A program made the position numbers and the translations under genes. The notes beneath the pieces are model-generated. The model saw nothing but the letters and a program-made list of their open reading frames with translations. It did no database searches and was not told the DNA's origin. Below, in pieces: positions 7,371-14,418 of a stretch of 17,185 nt of DNA (positions are counted from its first letter, which is position 1; every line of letters starts with the position of its first letter). The DNA comes from DATNBT01 sp964579765 (GTDB taxonomy: Bacteria; Acidobacteriota; Vicinamibacteria; Vicinamibacterales; CAVVIG01), in assembly GCA_964579765.1 (NCBI GenBank), contig CAZOIK010000081.1:1-17185 (forward strand). Direction: 5' to 3'.

Positions 7371-7820
7371 ATGAGCGATTCGTCGGTTCGCCCTGCCCCC
7401 GGCCCGAAACTGCCGCCGTACGGGCCGTCCATCACCCTCGCGCAGGCGAAGAAGGTCGCCGACGCCGCGCTCGCGCCCGCGCGCGAGCACGGCTGGACCG
7501 TCGTCGCCGCCGTCGTCGATCCCGGCGGCCACCTCGTGTATCTGGAGAAGCTGGATCAGACGCAGGTCGGCAGCGTGCTGATTGCGGAAGACAAGGCGCG
7601 GTCGGCGGCGATCTTCAAGCGGCCGACGAAGATGTTCCAGGAGCGTTTGGCGCGCGGCGGCGACGGACTGCTGGTGCTGCGGCTCAACGGCGCCGTGCCC
7701 GTCGAGGGCGGCGTGCCGATTGTCGTCGGCGGCGTGTTGATTGGCGCGCTCGGGATTTCGGGCGGGTCGAGCGCGGAAGACGAAGCGTGCGCCGAGGCCG
7801 GCGCGGCGGCGCTGTCGTGA
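7371..7820 (+). CDS. GlcG/HbpS-like (DUF336) protein
   Basis: 149 residues matching the GlcG/HbpS (heme-binding protein-like, DUF336) family: an N-terminal 'LTLAQAKKVADAA' type helix, AAVVDPGGHLVYLEKLD in the centre, and the ending VVGGVLIGALGISGG near residues 116-130. Family members include GlcG of the glycolate operon and the secreted heme sensor HbpS; the biochemical role is often unknown. No signal peptide is visible, so this copy is probably cytoplasmic. It is the second gene of a pair with the beta-hydroxyacid dehydrogenase, preceded by GGAG six nt before the ATG. It converges with rplQ, 32 nt away. Confidence 0.87.
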   Translation: MSDSSVRPAPGPKLPPYGPSITLAQAKKVADAALAPAREHGWTVVAAVVDPGGHLVYLEKLDQTQVGSVLIAEDKARSAAIFKRPTKMFQERLARGGDGLLVLRLNGAVPVEGGVPIVVGGVLIGALGISGGSSAEDEACAEAGAAALS

Positions 7821-7836
7821 TTCGCGCTGCGGCGCC
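7800..7836. terminator. Weak candidate hairpin between convergent glcG-like gene and rplQ
   Basis: Arms 7800-7812 and 7824-7836 are complementary at 11 of 13 positions with an 11-nt loop. The left arm lies in the end of the plus-strand gene. No T-tract follows on either strand, so this would not be a standard factor-independent terminator. Confidence 0.25.
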
Positions 7837-7852
7837 CCGCCCGTGAAATGAG

Positions 7853-8437
7853 TTAGCTGCCGCCGGCCTTGCGCGGCGTCGTGCTCTTCTGCCTGACGCC
7901 CTTCGAGGGCTTCGTCGACACCTTGCCGCCGCCCTCGTCCTTCTTGCCGCGCATGCGCTCGGCCGCGGCCCGCAGCCGGCCGCCGACGCCCTTGGTCTTC
8001 GGCTTCTCGCCTTCGGCCTTGGCCTCGCCTTCGGCCTGAGCGCGCGGGTTGAACTCGCTGCCGATGAGCTCCACCTGCGCGACCTCCGCGCTGTCGCCGC
8101 GCCGGAAGCCGATGCGCAGCAGCCGCGTGTAGCCGCCGGGGCGCTCGGCGAACCGGGGCGCAAGCGTGTCGAACAGCTTGGAGACGACCTCGCGGTCCTG
8201 CAGATCCTGCATGACGAGACGGCGCGCGTTCAGCGTCTTGCCGTTGGCGTCGCCGGCCGCCAGCCCGCGCTTCGCGATCGTGATGAGGCGTTCGACGAAC
8301 GGACGCAGTTCCTTCGCCCGGGGCACCGTCGTCTCGAGGTGCTCGTGGCGGAGCAGCGCGGTCGCCTGGTTGCGGAGCATCGCGATGCGATGCTCCGTCA
8401 CGCGGCCCAGTTTTCGATGTGCGACTCGATGTCTCAT
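7853..8437 (-). CDS. rplQ: 50S ribosomal protein L17 with long basic C-terminal tail
   Basis: Large-subunit protein near the peptide exit tunnel. The core (1 to about 127) is typical: MRHRVAHRKLGR at the start, LRNQATALLRHE, TTVPRAKELRP, and GYTRLLRIGFRRGD. A 67-residue extension (128-194) follows, rich in Lys, Arg, Gly and Glu, giving 194 residues against about 120-130 in the common short form. The tail includes an AEGEAK/AEGEKP repeat, encoded by a 14-nt exact direct repeat (8006-8019 and 8024-8037, minus strand sense). Last gene of the operon, starting 5 nt after rpoA. Tails of this kind occur in several phyla; its role is unknown. Confidence 0.97.
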   Translation of the reverse strand: MRHRVAHRKLGRVTEHRIAMLRNQATALLRHEHLETTVPRAKELRPFVERLITIAKRGLAAGDANGKTLNARRLVMQDLQDREVVSKLFDTLAPRFAERPGGYTRLLRIGFRRGDSAEVAQVELIGSEFNPRAQAEGEAKAEGEKPKTKGVGGRLRAAAERMRGKKDEGGGKVSTKPSKGVRQKSTTPRKAGGS

Positions 8438-8442
8438 TGCAG

Positions 8443-9426
8443 CTAGTCCTGGCTCGCCGTGGCCTGATCGACACGCATGCCGAGGCTCAGGCCCATCGTG
8501 TGCAGGATCTCCTTGATCTCGTTCAGGCTCTTGCGCCCGAAGTTCTTCGTCTTGAGCATCTCCGCTTCGGTCTTCTGCACCAGCTCGCGAATCGTGCGGA
8601 TGTTCGCGTTCTTGAGGCAGTTGTACGACCGCACGGAGAGCTCGAGCTCCTCGACGCTCTTGTCGAGGTTTTCGTTGCTGACGCCGGACCGCGGCTGATC
8701 GGCCGACGCCTCGGCGGCCTGCCCCTCACCCTCTTCGAGGTTGATGAAGATGTTCAGGTGGTCGCGAATCAGCTTCGCGGCGAGCGACACGGCGTCGCGC
8801 GCGGCAATCGACCCGTTCGTCCAGACGTCCACGGTCAGCTTGTCGTAGTCGGTCGTCTGTCCCAGACGCGCGGCTTCGACGAGATAGTTCACCTTCTTGA
8901 TCGGCGAGTGGACCGAGTCGATCGGAATCCAGCCGATGCCGAGGTCCTCGTCGAAGTTCTTGTCGGCCGACACGTAGCCGCGGCCGCGCTTCATGCGCAT
9001 CTCCATGTGGAGCTTGCCGCCCTCGGCGACCGTCGCGATGTGCGCGTCGGGCTCGAGGATCTCGACGTCCTGATCGACCTGGATGTCGCGCGCGCGGACC
9101 TCGCCGGCCTTGTCCACCCGCAGGATCAGGGTCTTGGTGTGATCGACGTGCAGTTTCAGCGGAATCTGCTTCAGGTTGAGAATGATGTCGGTCGCGTCCT
9201 CGACGACGCCGGGAATCGGCGAGAACTCGTGGAGCACGCCGTCGATCTTCACCGCCGTGATCGCCGCGCCTTCGATCGACGACAGCAGGACGCGCCGCAG
9301 CGCATTGCCGATCGTCGTGCCGAATCCACGCTCGAACGGCTGCGCATAGAACCGTCCGAACCGATCGGTCAGGGTCTCACGCTCGAACTCGAGCCGCTTG
9401 GGCCGCTGAAAACCTTTCCACAGCAT
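8443..9426 (-). CDS. rpoA: DNA-directed RNA polymerase subunit alpha
   Basis: 327 residues, a normal length. The N-terminal domain (1 to about 232) carries the dimerisation motif ERGFGTTIGNALRRVLLSS (32-50) and drives assembly of the polymerase. A flexible, acidic linker (about 232-250) leads to the C-terminal domain (255-320), which contacts UP-element DNA and activators. The DNA-contact residues of E. coli alpha are kept: R266 and N269 in RSYNC, and G297, K299, S300, E303 in NFGRKSLNEIKE. The AAGGA at 9440-9436 lies 9 nt before the ATG. A 186-nt spacer with unusual structure separates it from rpsD, unlike the tight junctions elsewhere, so alpha synthesis may be set separately from the ribosomal proteins. 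Confidence 0.99.
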   Translation of the reverse strand: MLWKGFQRPKRLEFERETLTDRFGRFYAQPFERGFGTTIGNALRRVLLSSIEGAAITAVKIDGVLHEFSPIPGVVEDATDIILNLKQIPLKLHVDHTKTLILRVDKAGEVRARDIQVDQDVEILEPDAHIATVAEGGKLHMEMRMKRGRGYVSADKNFDEDLGIGWIPIDSVHSPIKKVNYLVEAARLGQTTDYDKLTVDVWTNGSIAARDAVSLAAKLIRDHLNIFINLEEGEGQAAEASADQPRSGVSNENLDKSVEELELSVRSYNCLKNANIRTIRELVQKTEAEMLKTKNFGRKSLNEIKEILHTMGLSLGMRVDQATASQD

Positions 9427-9452
9427 GGGTCTTGTTCCTTTCGTCGCCTACG

Positions 9453-9468
9453 GGCGCACAGATGCGCC
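9453..9468 (-). promoter_or_regulatory. Tetraloop hairpin just before the rpoA ribosome binding site
   Basis: In the transcript GGCGCA-UCUG-UGCGCC forms a perfect 6-bp stem with a 4-nt loop. It starts 2 nt after the interlocked complementarities at 9471-9531 and ends 12 nt before AAGGA. It is part of the same structured leader. Confidence 0.55.
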
Positions 9469-9470
9469 TC

Positions 9471-9531
9471 CAGACCTGCAAGTGACCGCCGGCCTCCCGC
9501 CGCAGGTCTGTGTAAGGCTGCGGGCCGGCGG
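9471..9531 (-). promoter_or_regulatory. Candidate pseudoknot or two-state RNA leader of rpoA
   Basis: Two perfect 9-bp complementarities interlock. 9471-9479 (CAGACCTGC) pairs with 9502-9510, and 9486-9494 (CCGCCGGCC) pairs with 9523-9531. The order A-B-A'-B' is that of an H-type pseudoknot. In the transcript the loops are 12, 7 and 6 nt. If the short 6-nt loop cannot span a 9-bp stem, the two stems would be mutually exclusive alternatives instead. The location, directly after rpsD (S4) and before rpoA, suggests control of rpoA-rplQ translation. Confidence 0.5.
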
Positions 9532-9537
9532 ATGACG

Positions 9538-9621
9538 GAAGTGAGAAGTCAGAAGTGAGAGCTACGAACTGAGAACCTCAGTTCCAACTTCCAAGTTCCA
9601 ACTTCTCACTTCTTACTTCGA
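9538..9621 (-). repeat. Degenerate tandem heptamer array with fold-back, rpsD-rpoA
   Basis: Read on the plus strand, the stretch divides into about twelve units of 7 nt (one of 8): GAAGTGA, GAAGTCA, GAAGTGA, then GAACTGA types, then GTTCCAA, CTTCCAA, GTTCCAA, CTTCTCA, CTTCTTA. The array runs through the rpsD stop codon (9613-9615). The two halves are complementary: 9538-9549 and 9601-9612 give a perfect 12-bp stem, and 9566-9573 with 9577-9584 an inner 8-bp hairpin with a 3-nt loop. Confidence 0.75.
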
Positions 9622-10242
9622 GTACAACTCCACGATCAGCTGCTCCTGCACGGGCAGGTTGATCTGCGCGCGCGTCGGCATCGAGACGACGCGGCCGCTG
9701 ATCGAATTCGGGTCGAACGAGAGCCACTCGGGGATCCCGCGACCCTTCACTTCTTCCATCGCGTGCTCGATCGTGACGTTCTTCTGGCTGCGCCCGATCA
9801 CGGTGACGACGTCGCCCGCCCTCACCGAGTAGGACGGGAGATCGACCTTGCGGCCGTTCACCTGGATGTGGCCGTGGCGCACGAGCTGGCGCGCCTGCGA
9901 CCGCGACGTACCCAGCCCGAGGCGGTAGACGACGTTGTCGAGCCGGCGCTCGAGCAACTGCAGCAGCGTCTCGCCCGTGATGCCGCGCGTCCGCTCCGCC
10001 TGCTCGAAATAGCGGCGGAACTGATCCTCGAGCACGCCGTAGATGCGCTTCACCTTCTGCTTCTCGCGCAGCTGGATGCCGTAGCCCTGCATCTTGGCCT
10101 TCCGAGTCTTCCCGTGCTGGCCGGGCGGGAAGTTGCGCTTCTCGATCGCGCACTTCTCCGTATAGCAGCGCTCGCCCTTCAGGAACAGCTTCATCGCCTC
10201 GCGGCGGCACAGACGGCAGACCGGTCCGATATATCGAGCCAT
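9613..10242 (-). CDS. rpsD: 30S ribosomal protein S4 (zinc form)
   Basis: Primary 16S rRNA-binding protein that starts assembly of the 30S body; in E. coli and Bacillus it also represses its own operon. 209 residues. C9, C12, C26 and C31 (CRLC, then CYTEKC) form the zinc site of the C+ form. The S4 RNA-binding domain spans about 99-160 (RLDNVVYRLGLGTSRSQARQLVRHGHI). The ribosome binding site GGAG lies 5 nt before the ATG. The stop codon lies inside the heptamer array of the following spacer. Standard alpha-operon position between rpsK and rpoA. Confidence 0.99.
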   Translation of the reverse strand: MARYIGPVCRLCRREAMKLFLKGERCYTEKCAIEKRNFPPGQHGKTRKAKMQGYGIQLREKQKVKRIYGVLEDQFRRYFEQAERTRGITGETLLQLLERRLDNVVYRLGLGTSRSQARQLVRHGHIQVNGRKVDLPSYSVRAGDVVTVIGRSQKNVTIEHAMEEVKGRGIPEWLSFDPNSISGRVVSMPTRAQINLPVQEQLIVELYSK

Positions 10243-10262
10243 TAATACTCCTGGAAAATTTC

Positions 10263-10327
10263 AGAATGGCGGGATCGCAGGAGGGCAGGATTCAATTCTG
10301 CAGTTCTGCAATTCGGCCATCTGCCAT
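10263..10327 (-). repeat. Degenerate 7/8-mer word array, rpsK-rpsD spacer
   Basis: Starting at the base after the rpsK stop, the transcript reads ATGGCAG, ATGGCCG, then 8-nt words AATTGCAG, AACTGCAG, AATTGAAT and C-rich ones such as CCTGCCCT and CCTGCGAT. The ends are roughly complementary (ATGGC... against ...GCCAT). More degenerate than the other arrays. The rest of the spacer to 10243 is AT-rich and holds the rpsD ribosome binding site. Confidence 0.5.
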
Positions 10328-10783
10328 TCACACGCGTCTCCTCTTTGGCGGGCGGCAGCCGTTGTGCGGAATCGGCGTGACGTCTCGAATCGACTTCACC
10401 TCGAGGCCGACCGTCTGAAGCGCGCGGACGGCGGATTCGCGGCCAGAACCGGGGCCTTTCACGCGCACGTCGAGCGACCGCATGCCCACGGCCTTCGCGG
10501 CGTTGCCCGCATTGAGCGCCGCCTGCGTCGCCGCGAACGGCGTCCCTTTGCGCGATCCCTTGAAGCCGATGCCGCCGGCGCTCGACCACGCGACGACGTT
10601 GCCCTCGGTGTCGGTGATGGTCACCACGGTGTTGTTGAACGACGCCTGGATGTGCGCCAGGCCGTGGTGGACGATGCGCTTCTCGCCGCGCTTCTTGAAC
10701 GTCTTCTTGCGCTTGCCGGCCCCTTCCTTCTTCTCGCCTTTTTCGGGGACGGCCGCGTCGGCCTGCGGTTCGCTCTTCGCCAT
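10328..10783 (-). CDS. rpsK: 30S ribosomal protein S11 with charged N-terminal extension
   Basis: Platform protein of the 30S subunit, near the mRNA exit. 151 residues against about 129 in E. coli. The extra length is at the N-terminus (residues 1 to about 32), a Lys/Glu/Ala-rich and probably disordered segment. The core begins at GEKRIVHHGLAHIQASFNNT. Family marks: TDTEGNVVAWSSAGGIGFKGSRKGTPFAA and KGPGSGRESAVRAL, and the C-terminal RDVTPIPHNGCRPPKRRRV. The ATG lies 3 nt after the rpsM stop, so translational coupling is likely. The next gene, rpsD, is separated by an 85-nt repetitive spacer. Confidence 0.98.
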   Translation of the reverse strand: MAKSEPQADAAVPEKGEKKEGAGKRKKTFKKRGEKRIVHHGLAHIQASFNNTVVTITDTEGNVVAWSSAGGIGFKGSRKGTPFAATQAALNAGNAAKAVGMRSLDVRVKGPGSGRESAVRALQTVGLEVKSIRDVTPIPHNGCRPPKRRRV

Positions 10784-10786
10784 AAA

Positions 10787-11161
10787 TTAGATGACCTTCT
10801 TCTTTGCGATGGCGCCCTTGCGCGGGCCTTTGCGCGTGCGCGCATTGGTCTTGGTGCGCTGTCCGCGGACGGGCAGGCTCCGGCGGTGGCGCGCGCCGCG
10901 GTACGAGCCGATTTCCATCAGCCGCTTGATGTGCATCGAGATGTCCTTGCGCAGGTCGCCCTCGACGCCGCCCTGCTCCTCGATGACGCGGCTGATCTTC
11001 CGCACGTCGTCTTCCGTGAGGTTCTTCACGCGGACGTCCGGGCTCACGCCCGCGTCCTTGAGGATGTCGTTCGAGCGCTTCCGCCCGATGCCGTAGATGT
11101 ACGTCAGGCCGATCTCGACGCGCTTCGCGATCGGCAAATCCACGCCGGCAATTCGTGCCAT
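10787..11161 (-). CDS. rpsM: 30S ribosomal protein S13
   Basis: Head protein of the 30S subunit that contacts the P-site tRNA and bridges to the 50S subunit. 124 residues, a usual length. ARIAGVDLPIAKRVEIGLTYIYGIG at the start, the helix-two-turn-helix, and the C-terminal RGARHRRSLPVRGQRTKTNARTRKGPRK, whose basic tail reaches the decoding region. The start codon ATG and the next codon GCA form the last word of the heptamer array that fills the spacer to rpmJ, so no separate strong ribosome binding site stands out. Precedes rpsK by 3 nt. Confidence 0.99.
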   Translation of the reverse strand: MARIAGVDLPIAKRVEIGLTYIYGIGRKRSNDILKDAGVSPDVRVKNLTEDDVRKISRVIEEQGGVEGDLRKDISMHIKRLMEIGSYRGARHRRSLPVRGQRTKTNARTRKGPRKGAIAKKKVI

Positions 11162-11205
11162 ATGCTCTCTGCCCTTTGCCCTATGCCCTGTTGCCCGTTG
11201 CCCTG
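11156..11205 (-). repeat. Tandem AGGGCA heptamers, rpmJ-rpsM
   Basis: The whole 45-nt spacer reads on the transcript as heptads with consensus NAGGGCA: CAGGGCA, ACGGGCA, ACAGGGCA (8 nt), TAGGGCA, AAGGGCA, GAGAGCA. The next heptad, TATGGCA, contains the ATG of rpsM. Thus the array runs from just after the rpmJ stop (11207-11209) into the rpsM coding sequence. The AGGG cores resemble ribosome binding sites. Confidence 0.8.
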
Positions 11206-11206
11206 G

Positions 11207-11320
11207 TTAGCCCTGCCGCTGCTTGTGCTTCTGGTTCGGACAGATCACCCGCACCACGCCCTTGCGGCGGACGATCTTGCACTTGTCGCAAATCCGTTTG
11301 ACCGACGCTCGAACCTTCAT
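11207..11320 (-). CDS. rpmJ: 50S ribosomal protein L36 (zinc form)
   Basis: Smallest ribosomal protein of the 50S subunit, 37 residues, exact family length: MKVRASVKRICDKCKIVRR at the start and CPNQKHKQRQG at the end. Cys11, Cys14, Cys27 and His32 form the zinc ribbon of the C+ type. Start ATG at 11318-11320; a GAGG at 11329-11326, supplied by the repeat array upstream, lies 5 nt before it. Its usual place between infA and rpsM is kept. Both flanking spacers are made of tandem words. Confidence 0.97.
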   Translation of the reverse strand: MKVRASVKRICDKCKIVRRKGVVRVICPNQKHKQRQG

Positions 11321-11367
11321 CAGATCCTCAAATCCTCAGATTCTCAAATTCTCGCATTCTCAAATCT
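11320..11367 (-). repeat. Tandem GAATTTGA octamers, infA-rpmJ
   Basis: Six 8-nt words fill the entire 39-nt spacer. AGATTTGA holds the last two infA codons and the stop TGA, then come GAATGCGA, GAATTTGA, GAATCTGA, GGATTTGA and GGATCTGA, whose final A is the A of the rpmJ ATG. The array thus begins at a stop codon and ends in a start codon. A GAGG within it serves as the rpmJ ribosome binding site. Confidence 0.85.
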
Positions 11368-11566
11368 TCCGGACGATGCGGCCGCGGCCCTTGTCCGCGC
11401 CGGACAACTCCAGCGCGACGCGATCCCCGACCAGCACGCGCACGAAGTTCCGATCGATCCGATCGGCGACGTGCGCCAGCACCGCCTGGGCGCCGTCGTC
11501 CAGCCGCACGCGGTACATCGCGTGCGGAAGCACCTCGACGACGACGCCGGCCACGGCGTCGTTCAC
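11360..11566 (-). CDS. infA: Translation initiation factor IF-1, divergent short form
   Basis: Single OB-fold protein that blocks the A site during initiation. 68 residues from the GTG at 11566. The fold is evident from GVVVEVLPHAMYRVRLDDG (7-25), VLAHVADRIDRNFVRVLVGDRVALELS and GRGRIVRKI at the end. Compared with typical 71-72-residue IF-1 it lacks the N-terminal MAKED/E-type segment, and the usual 'SPYDLTKGRI' reads SGADKGRGRI, with Tyr missing. The GTG start overlaps the map stop as GTGA (11563-11566), so reinitiation is likely. The last codons belong to the octamer array that follows. IF-1 identity is strong because of place and fold. Confidence 0.93.
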   Translation of the reverse strand: MNDAVAGVVVEVLPHAMYRVRLDDGAQAVLAHVADRIDRNFVRVLVGDRVALELSGADKGRGRIVRKI

Positions 11567-12336
11567 TTTCGGGCGCTGACCGGCACTTCCCTGGCCGTCA
11601 GGATCCACGGCTCCCCTGCTGTCACGGCCACCGTGTGCTCGAAGTGCGCCGACAGGCTGCCGTCGCGCGTCACCGCGGTCCAGCCGTCCGCGAGCACCTT
11701 CACCGCCGGCGAGCCCGCGTTCACCATCGGCTCGATCGCGAGCACCATGCCCTCGGCCCGCCGCGGCCCGTGGCCCGGCAGCCCGTAGTTGGGCCCCAGC
11801 GGCACTTCGTGCATCTGCTGGCCGATGCCGTGGCCGACGAACTCGCGCACGACGGAAAACCCGTAGGCCTCGACGTGCTTCTGCACGGCATGGCCGATGT
11901 CGGAGATGCGGTTGCCCGGGCGCGCCGCCTCGATCGCCTTGTAGAGCGACTCCTCGGTGACGCGCAGCAGCGTCGCCGCCTTCTCCGAAATCTTCCCGAC
12001 CGGCAGCGTCACGGCGCTGTCGCCGAAATACCCGTTCAGCGCCGCGCCGACGTCGATCGAGATCACGTCGCCTTCGTTCAGCACGCGGCGGCCCGACGGG
12101 ATGCCGTGAATCACCTCGTCGTTCACCGACGCGCAAATCGTCGCGGGATATCCGTGATATCCCTTGAACGCCGGCGTCGCGCCCGCCTGCCGGATGCGCT
12201 TCTCGGCCAGCGCGTCGAGATCCGCCGTGCTGACCCCCGGCGCGACGGCCGCGGCGAGCTCCGTCAGCACCTCGCCGACCAGGCGTCCGGCCTCGCGCAT
12301 CTGCCCGAGCTCGGCAGCCGACCGGCAGACAATCAC
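11563..12336 (-). CDS. map: Methionine aminopeptidase type I
   Basis: Removes the initiator methionine from nascent proteins in the cytoplasm. 257 residues. The metal ligands are all present: D95 (ISIDVG), D106 (YFGDSAVT), H169 (FVGHGIG), E202 (AIEPM) and E233 (HFEHTV); H78 (HGIP) is the catalytic-pocket histidine. No N-terminal zinc/SH3 extension, so class Ia. The start is GTG, overlapping the adk stop as GTGA (12333-12336), and the 3' end repeats the same overlap with infA. Normal place between adk and infA. Confidence 0.98.
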   Translation of the reverse strand: MIVCRSAAELGQMREAGRLVGEVLTELAAAVAPGVSTADLDALAEKRIRQAGATPAFKGYHGYPATICASVNDEVIHGIPSGRRVLNEGDVISIDVGAALNGYFGDSAVTLPVGKISEKAATLLRVTEESLYKAIEAARPGNRISDIGHAVQKHVEAYGFSVVREFVGHGIGQQMHEVPLGPNYGLPGHGPRRAEGMVLAIEPMVNAGSPAVKVLADGWTAVTRDGSLSAHFEHTVAVTAGEPWILTAREVPVSARK

Positions 12337-13010
12337 CGCGCGCCCCCGCCGCTCGCCATCCCCGCCCCGCTCGTGATGTCGTCAACGGCGGCCGCCAGAT
12401 CGGCCGCGACGCGATCGAGCGGCTGCGCGCCGTTGATCGACCGGAACGTCGGGCGGCCGTGGTAGAAGTCCACGAGCGGCTTCGTGGCGCGCTGGTAGAT
12501 CTTGAACCGCTCCAGCACGACGGCCGCATTGTCGTCGGCGCGCTGCGTCAGCTTCCCGCCGCAGAAGTGGCACCGCCCCGGCTCGGTCTCCTTGCCGTCG
12601 GCGTTGTGGCCGCAATCCTGGCAGATCAGCCGCGCGCCCAGCCGCCGCGCCAGCTCCGCCTCGGGCACGACGATGTCGAGCACGATCAGCGGATCGCGTC
12701 CCGCCATCAGCGCGTCGAGCGCCTTCGCCTGCGCCACGGTGCGCGGAAACCCGTCGAGCACGAATCCGTTCAGGGCGTCGGGCCGCGCCAGCCGTTCGGT
12801 GACGATGCCGATCATCACCTCGTCGCTGACCAGCTCGCCGCGGTCCATGATCACCTTCGCCGCCCTGCCGACCTCGGTGCCGGCGTGCACGGCGTCGCGC
12901 AGGATGTCGCCCGTCGAGATGCGCGGGATCCGGTGCCCCATCGCGAAGCGCTCGCCCTGCGTTCCTTTGCCGGCACCCGGAGGGCCGAGCATGATGACGT
13001 TGGTCGACAC
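12333..13010 (-). CDS. adk: Adenylate kinase with zinc-type lid
   Basis: Catalyses ATP + AMP to 2 ADP in the cytoplasm. 225 residues. P-loop GPPGAGKGTQ at 9-18, the AMP-site STGD at 32-35 and FVLDGFPR at 83-90. The lid carries C130, C133, C147 and C150 (CQDC, CHFC), the structural zinc site of long-form kinases rather than the polar network of the E. coli enzyme. A short Gly/Ser/Ala-rich tail (about 213-225) extends beyond the usual end. GTG start, 3 nt after the secY stop; choosing the ATG at residue 7 would cut into the first strand before the P-loop. Confidence 0.98.
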   Translation of the reverse strand: MSTNVIMLGPPGAGKGTQGERFAMGHRIPRISTGDILRDAVHAGTEVGRAAKVIMDRGELVSDEVMIGIVTERLARPDALNGFVLDGFPRTVAQAKALDALMAGRDPLIVLDIVVPEAELARRLGARLICQDCGHNADGKETEPGRCHFCGGKLTQRADDNAAVVLERFKIYQRATKPLVDFYHGRPTFRSINGAQPLDRVAADLAAAVDDITSGAGMASGGGAR

Positions 13011-13013
13011 GGC

Positions 13014-14408
<1,395 letters not shown>

Positions 14409-14418
14409 AACAGGTTCC

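Noticed and set aside
7800..7836. Strong bidirectional terminator after rplQ
   Set aside because: The hairpin has two mismatches, no T-run on either side, and one arm lies in coding sequence; kept only as a weak candidate.
9538..9612. rho-independent terminator between rpsD and rpoA
   Set aside because: The long stem is not GC-rich and is not followed by a U-run; rpoA is expected to be read from the same operon.
11320..11367. Short repeats taken as a CRISPR array
   Set aside because: Units are 7-8 nt and contiguous, with no spacers of 25-40 nt, and no cas genes are present.
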